Shown here in pieces: positions 1 to 6,577 of a stretch of 6,577 nucleotides of DNA. The translations under genes were made by a program, and so were the position numbers. The notes beneath the pieces were generated by a model. That model was not told where the DNA came from, did not search any database, and worked only from the letters and a program-made list of their open reading frames with translations. The stretch is taken from NCBI GenBank assembly GCA_030016455.1, contig JASEJH010000087.1, forward strand, positions 1 through 6,577, read 5' to 3'. Position 1 is the first letter of the stretch, and every line of letters begins with the position of its first letter. This stretch comes from Thermoanaerobacteraceae bacterium. Its GTDB lineage: Bacteria; Bacillota; Desulfotomaculia; Desulfotomaculales; Ammonificaceae.

Positions 1-413
1 AGCTGTTTCGGGTTCTCTTTCTCGATGGCCGCCATCGCTTCGTCAATCAACCGGCCGAGATTTGGCTGGCGGGCGTTGGCCAAAAGATAAGACCAGCGGG
101 CTTGGGGCGGGATCCAGAAGACGTTGGCGGCAAGGTACTCGTCCTTATCTTCCGCTACCGAAGCGATGTACTCCGCCAGCGCTTCTTTGACGTAGTATTC
201 CGTGTTGGCGGGATCGGTTACGGCCCGCAGCAGGAACTTATGCCTGTTTTCGAAAGCGTCGGAGAGGTATTTGAGAAAGAGCAGCCCGAGGACGATGTGC
301 TTGTACTCGGCCGCCTCCACCGTGCCCCGCAGCCTGTTCGCCGCCGACCAGAGCCGGTCGGCGAACTCCAGGTCGCCATTGCCGTTTTGCGCTACGCTTT
401 TCTTCTTCGCCAT
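1..413 (-). CDS. hsdM: HsdM, type I restriction-modification DNA methyltransferase subunit (N-terminal part, cut by window edge)
   Basis: Reading the minus strand from an ATG at 413-411 gives 137 codons open to the window edge. HsdM is the SAM-dependent adenine methyltransferase subunit of type I restriction-modification complexes and works with the specificity subunit HsdS and the nuclease HsdR. What is present is the helical HsdM_N domain: LWSAANRLRG at residues 21-30, EAAEYKHIVLGLLFLKYLSD at 33-52 and FWIPPQARW at 99-107, all typical of the family. The catalytic SAM-binding fold and NPPF-type motif lie beyond the edge, so activity cannot be judged. An AGGAG Shine-Dalgarno about 7 bases before the ATG supports this start. 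A lysine-rich start (MAKKKS) and a somewhat lower-GC reading than clpB fit a transferred R-M cassette. A sigma-H-like promoter lies about 100 bases upstream. hsdS and hsdR are expected outside the window. Confidence 0.92.
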   Translation of the reverse strand, partial: MAKKKSVAQNGNGDLEFADRLWSAANRLRGTVEAAEYKHIVLGLLFLKYLSDAFENRHKFLLRAVTDPANTEYYVKEALAEYIASVAEDKDEYLAANVFWIPPQARWSYLLANARQPNLGRLIDEAMAAIEKENPKQ

Positions 414-512
414 AACCCTCTCCTGCCGGATAAACTTAAAGCTTTACCAAACAGCCGTTTTTGGCGGTTCAAACCGTAAAGGCGCGTACCATTATCATTA
501 CCTGCTTTTGGT

Positions 513-543
513 CTATTCGCCAAGTACCGCCAGTTTTCCTGCC
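513..543 (-). promoter_or_regulatory. Sigma-H-like promoter for hsdM
   Basis: On the minus strand GCAGGAAAA (542-534), a 12-base spacer, and GGCGAATAG (521-513) match the Bacillus/Clostridium sigma-H consensus as I recall it, RNAGGAWWW-N11/12-RNNGAATWW. Only the last base of the -10 element deviates. A transcript would start near 502-507 and have a leader of about 90-95 bases before the hsdM ATG. A near-identical site in the same register lies before the GGCT-clpB pair (4065-4095). Identification rests on consensus match only. Confidence 0.5.
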
Positions 544-586
544 GGGCTCCTCTCTTGCACTAATGAGGTCGCGAGCCGGTTTTTTT
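542..586 (+). terminator. Terminator-like stem followed by seven T (plus strand)
   Basis: CCGGGCTC (542-549) can pair with GAGCCGG (573-579) with one bulged base, an inner CCTC/GAGG (549-552/565-568) may add pairing, and TTTTTTT follows immediately at 580-586. This has the form of an intrinsic terminator for plus-strand transcription, yet no plus-strand gene precedes it. It also overlaps the start of the sigma-H-like -35 element. It may instead be part of the surrounding structured block. Confidence 0.25.
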
Positions 587-587
587 C

Positions 588-617
588 ACCCGACAAACTT
601 AACAAAGATGTTGAGTT
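588..617. repeat. Imperfect dyad preceded by ACCCGACA
   Basis: AACTTAAC (596-603) and GTTGAGTT (610-617) are inverted with a 6-base loop; seven of eight positions are Watson-Crick and the eighth could be a G-U pair in RNA. It is preceded by ACCCGACA at 588-595. The same ACCCGACA leader precedes the perfect dyad at 802-833, so the two look like diverged copies of one motif. Confidence 0.5.
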
Positions 618-631
618 CATGCAGCTAACTA

Positions 632-675
632 CGGCAGCAATCCTGCCGCCCTCGGCGCCAGGCTTCTTGCTGCCG
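632..675. repeat. 44-base nested stem-loop
   Basis: CGGCAGCAA (632-640) pairs perfectly with TTGCTGCCG (667-675). Inside it CCTGCCGCC (642-650) pairs with GGCGCCAGG (654-662) with one mismatch and a CTC loop. The two helices are separated by a small asymmetric internal loop (1 versus 4 bases). No T-run follows on either strand, so it is not a typical terminator. An alternative 6-bp stem (632-637 with 643-648) could compete with the long form. Confidence 0.6.
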
Positions 676-731
676 TTGCGCAGATTCGGACCGGGGGCGA
701 AGCAGTGCTGAAACAGAAGAGGCAAAGATTT

Positions 732-765
732 CTTCCCCGCCATGCTGCAGGGCTTTACGGGGAAG
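732..765. repeat. 8-bp perfect inverted repeat
   Basis: CTTCCCCG (732-739) and CGGGGAAG (758-765) are perfect reverse complements around an 18-base loop. The loop can extend the stem weakly through a GCC/GGC pairing. It sits in line with the other hairpins of this gene-free block. Confidence 0.45.
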
Positions 766-801
766 GATATCCGGCAATCACCAAAAGGGTCGCCGACCTT
801 A

Positions 802-833
802 CCCGACACTCAACCAACCCGTTGAGTGTCGGG
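802..833. repeat. 13-bp perfect inverted repeat, 6-base loop
   Basis: CCCGACACTCAAC (802-814) and GTTGAGTGTCGGG (821-833) are perfect reverse complements around CAACCC. This is the strongest dyad in the window. There is no T-tract next to it on either strand, so a protein-binding operator, an RNA hairpin, or the end of a small mobile element are all open. It shares ACCCGACA and GTTGAGT with the weaker dyad at 588-617. Confidence 0.75.
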
Positions 834-882
834 CTGCCTGAAAAACGACGGGGAGCGGAGAGCGTGAGAACGAGCCAGCGGC

Positions 883-919
883 TTGATTTTTTCCGGCGGC
901 ACGTTGAGAAAAAAATCAA
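883..919. repeat. 10-bp AT-rich inverted repeat
   Basis: TTGATTTTTT (883-892) and AAAAAATCAA (910-919) are perfect reverse complements around a GC-rich 17-base loop. It lies 41 bases past the clpB stop codon on the transcribed strand and may help 3'-end formation, though the geometry is not that of a standard terminator. Confidence 0.45.
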
Positions 920-940
920 TGTGGTCCGCTTCTCTGAAGC
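909..940 (-). terminator. Weak candidate terminator downstream of clpB
   Basis: On the minus strand a GCTTC-AGA-GAAGC hairpin (940-928) follows the clpB stop by about 20 bases, and a run of seven T (915-909) follows 12 bases later. The stem is short and the T-run is displaced, so this is a poor intrinsic terminator, but nothing better is visible between 960 and the next dyads. Confidence 0.25.
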
Positions 941-960
941 TCTTTGACACAGGCGCGCGG

Positions 961-3576
<2,616 letters not shown>

Positions 3577-3636
3577 CCACTCACCTTTCCCCTTTTGAAA
3601 AAGCGTCCCGGCCTCCTGCACAACCCGGCCGCCGGC

Positions 3637-4011
3637 TTACGGGTGCCAGGGCTGCCTCTCCGGGGGCACGGCCTTTTCGGGCCGCACCCCGCGGAGCCAG
3701 AGATACACCCAGGCCGTCAGGGTTTCCCCTGTTTCCTCCAGCACGACCGGCAGGAGCTCCCGCCGGTAAAGCCTTCCGTTGTCCTCCAGTTCGTCGAGGT
3801 CCCGCAGGGTCGAAGCGTCCACCGCGTAGACCTCGCCGCGCACGGTGCTTCCGGGTTCACGCACCGCCCCCGGAAAACGGGGCGTCACGGCGTAAAGGCC
3901 GACGCCGCAGGCGGCGGCCCGGCCGAGGAAACGGCAGCCGCGGAGCAGGCCGTGGTTGCTCCGGTCCCGCATTAAAGTACCGTAAACGAAAACCGGTGCG
4001 GGCATGCGCAA
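3637..4011 (-). CDS. Gamma-glutamylcyclotransferase-like (GGCT/AIG2 family) protein
   Basis: A 124-residue protein of the usual size for the bacterial YtfP/GGACT/AIG2-like family. Known members release 5-oxoproline from gamma-glutamyl amino acids or gamma-glutamyl amines. The glycine-rich substrate loop appears as FVYGTLMRD (8-16), the core strand as GEVYAVD (59-65), and the conserved LDxLE as LDELE (72-76), followed by LYRRE (81-85); E76 is the expected general acid/base. There is no signal peptide, so it should be cytosolic. The exact substrate cannot be told from sequence. The start is taken as TTG at 4011 because GGAGG sits seven bases before it; an ATG two codons later (4005) also fits, with a longer 13-base spacer. 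The gene ends 60 bases before clpB on the same strand with no clear terminator between, so the two are probably co-transcribed. Confidence 0.85.
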   Translation of the reverse strand: MRMPAPVFVYGTLMRDRSNHGLLRGCRFLGRAAACGVGLYAVTPRFPGAVREPGSTVRGEVYAVDASTLRDLDELEDNGRLYRRELLPVVLEETGETLTAWVYLWLRGVRPEKAVPPERQPWHP

Positions 4012-4018
4012 CGGTCAA

Positions 4019-4023
4019 CCTCC
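4019..4023 (-). promoter_or_regulatory. Shine-Dalgarno GGAGG that selects a TTG start
   Basis: GGAGG on the minus strand is 7 bases from the TTG at 4011-4009 and 13 bases from the in-frame ATG at 4005-4003. The spacing favours TTG as the initiation codon of the GGCT-like gene. Confidence 0.6.
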
Positions 4024-4064
4024 GTGTGACTGGAGCTATCCGGGCTCGGAACCCGTACCGGTCA

Positions 4065-4095
4065 CTATTAGACATCTCCCCTGTTTTTTCCTGCC
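4065..4095 (-). promoter_or_regulatory. Sigma-H-like promoter for the GGCT-clpB unit
   Basis: On the minus strand GCAGGAAAA (4094-4086), a 12-base spacer and GTCTAATAG (4073-4065) line up base for base with the sigma-H-like site before hsdM: the first ten bases (GGCAGGAAAA) are identical and the -10 box has the form G(G/T)C(G/T)AATAG in both. The conserved G of GAAT is T here, so it is a weaker match. Transcription would start near 4055-4058, about 45 bases before the TTG start. It is the only promoter-like site I see in the 149-base gap (4012-4160). Confidence 0.4.
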
Positions 4096-4137
4096 ATACC
4101 GGGTGCGGGAGAATTCCAGGGATGTATTTGGCCTGCA

Positions 4138-4157
4138 GCGGCCGGGATGCGCGCCGC
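4138..4157 (-). terminator. GC-rich hairpin just after the lipoprotein gene, no T-tract
   Basis: GCGGC (4138-4142) and GCCGC (4153-4157) are inverted around a 10-base loop, starting four bases after the TAG stop. Without a T-run it is not a standard intrinsic terminator and may be chance in GC-rich DNA. Readthrough from the lipoprotein gene into the GGCT-clpB unit is therefore possible. Confidence 0.2.
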
Positions 4158-4160
4158 CGG

Positions 4161-5903
4161 CTAATCTTTGACGGCAAACCAGGCGGTGCCGTCGCTGCCG
4201 AAAAGCCAGACCTTGGAACCGTCTCGGGACCATACGATCCCGTCAATGCTGAAGCCCGGCTGCCAGCCGGTGTTGGGCACGGTGAAAAGGGCGCGTGCGT
4301 TCTCCCCGCCGGCATCCGCGAGGGTCAACCGCGCGCCGCCGCTGACGTACAGGAGTTGCTTCCCGTCCGGGGACCAACTGCCGGGACCTAACTTCTCCCC
4401 TCTGACGATCACCTGCGCCCCGCTGCGGTCGGTATTCACGAATCCGAGCGCCGTCCGCACCTGCTCGTCGTACGGACTCTTCCGCTCGAAGAGTTCGAAG
4501 TAGGCACGCTGACCGTCAGGGCTCACGCCGAGGGGGTGGTAGTACTGCCCTTCGGCGGCCTCGGTGAGAAAGGTAATCGCGCCCGCTTCCGGGTCGCAGA
4601 CGCCCACGTCCGCAAAGTACCCCGCCTCGGTGTAGGCGGACGTCCCGTTCCTGCGGATGTAAGAACGCACTTCCGCAAGGACTTCGCCGCCGGGCAGGAA
4701 ACCGCACACGGTGACCCGCCGGCCGGGGAATTTTTCCTGCAGGCCGTCAATAAAGGGCCGGGCCTTGCCGCTCTCCAAATCCAGCAGCCAGTAGACGCTT
4801 TTCCACTCACCGGCCGCCTCCACGAGCAGATGGCGGCCGTCGGGATGCCATAACACCCGGTACCCGTCGGCTTCCGGAATCCCGGCGCGGTCGTATTCGT
4901 AGGTCTTTACTTCCATCCCGTCCGGTTTCAGCGTTCCCACCAGACCGTCGCCGGTGAAGGCGAGGAGCCTGCCGTCAGGTGACCACCCGGCCAGATCCCA
5001 GGCCATTACGTCCGTTTTCTGGACTTCAAAGGTATCCAGGTTTAAGAACTGGATCCCGCGGCCGTTGAGAACGGCCCGTGCGCCGTCCGGCGTCCAGCCC
5101 CAGGCCCCGCCGTATTGTGCCGCGAGCCTGGAAAAAGGGTATCCCCGGAGCGTCCAGCCCGCGGCGAGGTTGGTCTGGACCACGGTCAGGTCGGTGGGAA
5201 CCATATCCCCGCGCCCCGCGCTGAAGCCCCAAACGGTCCCTTCCCATGACTTGCCGTCCCGGACCAGCTTCACCACGTGCCTGCCGGGAGCAACCTTGTA
5301 AGACTGCAGGGGCGTCCGGCCGATCAGTACGCCGTCCAGGTAGACCCGGTCTCCGTCCCGGTCCGAGGCGATGCTCAGCCGGCCCCGGTTTCCCTTTTCG
5401 AGGACCACACGGACCGCGTTATCCCCCGGTTCGAGCCTGACGGCCTTCTCCCAGGTTTCGTAGCCCTCCTTTTCCACCCGCAGGACCAGCGGGCCCGGGG
5501 TGAGTCCCTCAAAGGTCCGCTGCCGGTAGCCGGCAGCCCTCCCATTGAGGTACAGGAACGCGTCCGCGGGTTCGGTCTCCACGCGCAGTTTAACCGGCAG
5601 CGCGACGAGTTCGGCGCTCACGGCCACCGCATCATTTTTCACTTCGACCTTTTGCCGGTAGGGCGCGTAGCCCCGGAGAGTCACGGAAACATTGTAAACG
5701 CCCGGCTTGAGGTCTTCCAGGACCAGCGGGGTTCTGCCCTTACGCTCCCCGTTGACCGTCACCTCCGCCCCGCCGGGCGAGGACTCAACCGTCAACTGCC
5801 CCCGCGGGACACAGCCCGCAAGCAGAGCAACAATAACCAACAGCAGCAGGACCAGGGTCCCACTCCACGCCGCCCGGCAGGTGAAAAACGGGTGTGGTTT
5901 CAT
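4161..5903 (-). CDS. Lipoprotein with three PEGA-like domains and a seven-motif PD40/TolB-like propeller
   Basis: The 580-residue product has a signal peptide with a long hydrophobic core (17-28) and lipobox LAGC, with lipidated Cys31, so it should be anchored to the outer face of the cytoplasmic membrane. Three PEGA-like beta units follow: about 35-100 (SSPGGAEVTVNG, GRTPL, LKPGVYNV), 103-168 (TEPADAFLYLNG, LTPGPLVL) and 174-222 (RVYLDGVLIGRTPL, VAPGRHVV). The C-terminal half carries seven WxPDG-like motifs, near 267-280, 304-316, 349-362, 399-411, 457-470, 507-520 and 555-568, as expected for a seven-bladed TolB/PD40 beta-propeller. PEGA modules occur in surface and S-layer-associated proteins, and PD40 blades bind proteins or glycans; no enzyme active site is visible. 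I recognise the architecture but not a named gene. The ATG at 5903 has GGGAGGG four bases before it. It is divergent from apgM. A role as surface scaffold or sensor is inference. Confidence 0.88.
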   Translation of the reverse strand: MKPHPFFTCRAAWSGTLVLLLLVIVALLAGCVPRGQLTVESSPGGAEVTVNGERKGRTPLVLEDLKPGVYNVSVTLRGYAPYRQKVEVKNDAVAVSAELVALPVKLRVETEPADAFLYLNGRAAGYRQRTFEGLTPGPLVLRVEKEGYETWEKAVRLEPGDNAVRVVLEKGNRGRLSIASDRDGDRVYLDGVLIGRTPLQSYKVAPGRHVVKLVRDGKSWEGTVWGFSAGRGDMVPTDLTVVQTNLAAGWTLRGYPFSRLAAQYGGAWGWTPDGARAVLNGRGIQFLNLDTFEVQKTDVMAWDLAGWSPDGRLLAFTGDGLVGTLKPDGMEVKTYEYDRAGIPEADGYRVLWHPDGRHLLVEAAGEWKSVYWLLDLESGKARPFIDGLQEKFPGRRVTVCGFLPGGEVLAEVRSYIRRNGTSAYTEAGYFADVGVCDPEAGAITFLTEAAEGQYYHPLGVSPDGQRAYFELFERKSPYDEQVRTALGFVNTDRSGAQVIVRGEKLGPGSWSPDGKQLLYVSGGARLTLADAGGENARALFTVPNTGWQPGFSIDGIVWSRDGSKVWLFGSDGTAWFAVKD

Positions 5904-5923
5904 GACGCCCTCCCAAAAATTCT

Positions 5924-5932
5924 TTTATAACA
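5924..5932 (-). promoter_or_regulatory. Candidate extended -10 promoter for the lipoprotein gene
   Basis: TGTTATAAA on the minus strand matches the extended -10 pattern TGNTATAAT at all but the last base. No good -35 hexamer lies 16-18 bases upstream. Initiation near 5917 would leave a short leader carrying the GGGAGGG ribosome binding site (5914-5908). Confidence 0.35.
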
Positions 5933-6066
5933 ATTCTAAGGAAAAACCGGGAGGAGTTCCACAGGAAAAGTTTCTCGGCACAGGCAACTTGCGGGAGGTT
6001 TTTGACGCAGAAAGACGAAAAATAAAGAACAGGGTTGCGGGGAGAATAAATAGGCGGAGGGTAAAG

Positions 6067-6577
6067 ATGGATCTGGAAAAACTGCTTCAGGAACTGGCGC
6101 ACCCGGCGGAGACGAAGATGCTGCTGGTGGTGCTGGACGGGATCGGCGGGCTGCCGGTACCGGAGCGAAACGGCGCCACCGAACTCGAGGCCGCCTGCAC
6201 CCCAAACCTGGACGCGCTGGCGCGCAGGTCGGAGCTGGGCCTCGCCCACCCGGTGCTTCCCGGGATCACCCCGGGTTCCAGTGCGGGACACCTGGCGCTG
6301 TTCGGCTACGACCCGCTGCGCTACGTCATCGGCCGGGGGGTACTCGAGGCGCTGGGAATCGGCTTTCCCCTGGAACCACAGGACGTGGCCGTGCGGGCCA
6401 ACTTCGCCACCGTCCGCCACGAACCGCAGGGGACGACCCTGGTTGACCGGCGGGCCGGCCGCCCGGCCACTGCGCATACAGAAAAAATCTGCGCCCGCCT
6501 GCAGGAGGCCGTGCCGGAGATTGAGGGCGTGCGCGTCTTCATCCGCCCCGTTAAAGAGCACCGCTTCGTGGTCGTTT
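6067..6577 (+). CDS. apgM: ApgM, archaeal-type cofactor-independent phosphoglycerate mutase (N-terminal part, cut by window edge)
   Basis: This enzyme interconverts 3- and 2-phosphoglycerate in glycolysis/gluconeogenesis without 2,3-bisphosphoglycerate; it belongs to the metal-dependent alkaline phosphatase superfamily. The 170 codons present show the N-terminal metal motif VVLDGIGGLP (21-30, D24), the nucleophile region ITPGSSAGHLALFGYDP (67-83, with S71 the likely phosphorylated serine), GRGVLEALG (89-97), VAVRANFATV (107-116), DRRAGR (127-132) and KEHRFVVV (163-170). The family is usually about 400 residues, so more than half lies outside the window. The ATG at 6067 follows GGAGG (6056-6060) with six bases between. 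The only promoter hint in the 163-base divergent gap is TTGACG at 6002-6007, without a good -10 at standard spacing. The gene is oriented away from the other four. Confidence 0.93.
   Translation, partial: MDLEKLLQELAHPAETKMLLVVLDGIGGLPVPERNGATELEAACTPNLDALARRSELGLAHPVLPGITPGSSAGHLALFGYDPLRYVIGRGVLEALGIGFPLEPQDVAVRANFATVRHEPQGTTLVDRRAGRPATAHTEKICARLQEAVPEIEGVRVFIRPVKEHRFVVV

Larger units (their letters stand above)
414..960. other. 547-base gene-free, hairpin-rich region between hsdM and clpB
   Basis: No reading frame here has a ribosome binding site plus recognisable protein features. The longest minus-strand frame (513-809, GTG start) lacks a Shine-Dalgarno and runs straight through several hairpins and a promoter-like site. 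Instead the stretch holds at least five separate inverted repeats, at 596-617, 632-675, 732-765, 802-833 and 883-919, plus a terminator-like stem at 542-586 and a sigma-H-like promoter at 513-543. The density of dyads suggests a structured noncoding RNA, a decayed or non-autonomous mobile element, or a regulatory block at the border of an R-M island. Which of these it is cannot be settled from one copy. Confidence 0.6.

Noticed and set aside
513..809. 98-residue minus-strand reading frame in the hsdM-clpB gap
   Set aside because: It begins with GTG inside the perfect dyad, has no Shine-Dalgarno there or at the internal ATG, passes through three hairpins and into the sigma-H-like promoter, and shows no domain I recognise. 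If it has homologues, that would more likely mean the DNA element is conserved than that it is a protein.
202..947. Plus-strand frames at 202-711 and 705-947
   Set aside because: The first begins antisense inside hsdM, and neither has a ribosome binding site or protein-like features; both are read through the hairpin-rich noncoding block.
414..960. CRISPR array, tRNA or a known riboswitch in the gap
   Set aside because: No regularly spaced direct repeats, no tRNA cloverleaf or T-loop signature, and no riboswitch core that I recognise on either strand.
3577..3621. 15-codon N-terminal extension of ClpB
   Set aside because: The extension has no family match, while the ATG at 3576 gives the conserved [10 protein letters not shown] start with a ribosome binding site directly before it.
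3577..3636. CIRCE or CtsR heat-shock operator upstream of clpB
   Set aside because: Neither the TTAGCACTC/GAGTGCTAA dyad nor a GGTCAAA tandem is present here or in 4012-4160.
5277..5930. 217-residue plus-strand frame antisense to the lipoprotein gene
   Set aside because: It lies almost wholly opposite a clearly coding gene with lipobox and repeat domains, and has no family signature.
5938..5980. AGGAAAA motifs on the plus strand before apgM as sigma-H promoters
   Set aside because: No GAAT-type -10 box occurs 17-18 bases downstream of either AGGA.
5785..6561. 258-residue minus-strand frame across the divergent gap and apgM
   Set aside because: It overlaps the well-supported ApgM frame and the start of the lipoprotein gene; its sequence shows no known motifs.

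Overview
The window looks like chromosomal DNA of a GC-rich Firmicute of the clostridial/Peptococcaceae kind (Desulfotomaculum, Pelotomaculum or Desulforudis relatives). The reasons are purine-rich Shine-Dalgarno sites (GGAGG, GGGAGGG), use of a TTG start, an archaeal-type phosphoglycerate mutase (ApgM) as found in many anaerobic thermophilic Firmicutes, and two promoter-like sites resembling the sporulation sigma factor sigma-H. The genus is inference from style, not a database result.

Layout. Four genes lie on the minus strand and one on the plus strand. At the left edge (1-413, minus) is the N-terminal third of HsdM, the methyltransferase subunit of a type I restriction-modification system, cut by the window edge. 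Upstream of it is a 547-base stretch (414-960) without a convincing gene but full of dyads: a sigma-H-like promoter facing hsdM and a series of hairpins. Next come clpB (961-3576, minus, complete), encoding the ClpB disaggregase, and a small gamma-glutamylcyclotransferase-like gene (3637-4011, minus) 60 bases upstream of it, probably in the same transcript. A second sigma-H-like site, matching the first in register, precedes that pair. A 580-residue lipoprotein gene (4161-5903, minus) follows, with three PEGA-like domains and seven PD40/TolB-like propeller motifs. A 163-base AT-rich divergent intergenic region separates it from apgM (6067 to the right edge, plus), which is truncated by the window.

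Functions. The genes do not form one obvious pathway: foreign-DNA defence (HsdM), protein disaggregation (ClpB with a possible glutathione or gamma-glutamyl-amine turnover partner), a cell-surface sensor or scaffold lipoprotein, and glycolysis/gluconeogenesis (ApgM). The most interesting parts are the structured noncoding block between hsdM and clpB and the pair of near-identical sigma-H-like promoter sites, which would link the R-M system and the clpB unit to the transition-to-sporulation programme. I see no clear new multi-gene system, CRISPR array, tRNA, rRNA or intact mobile element.
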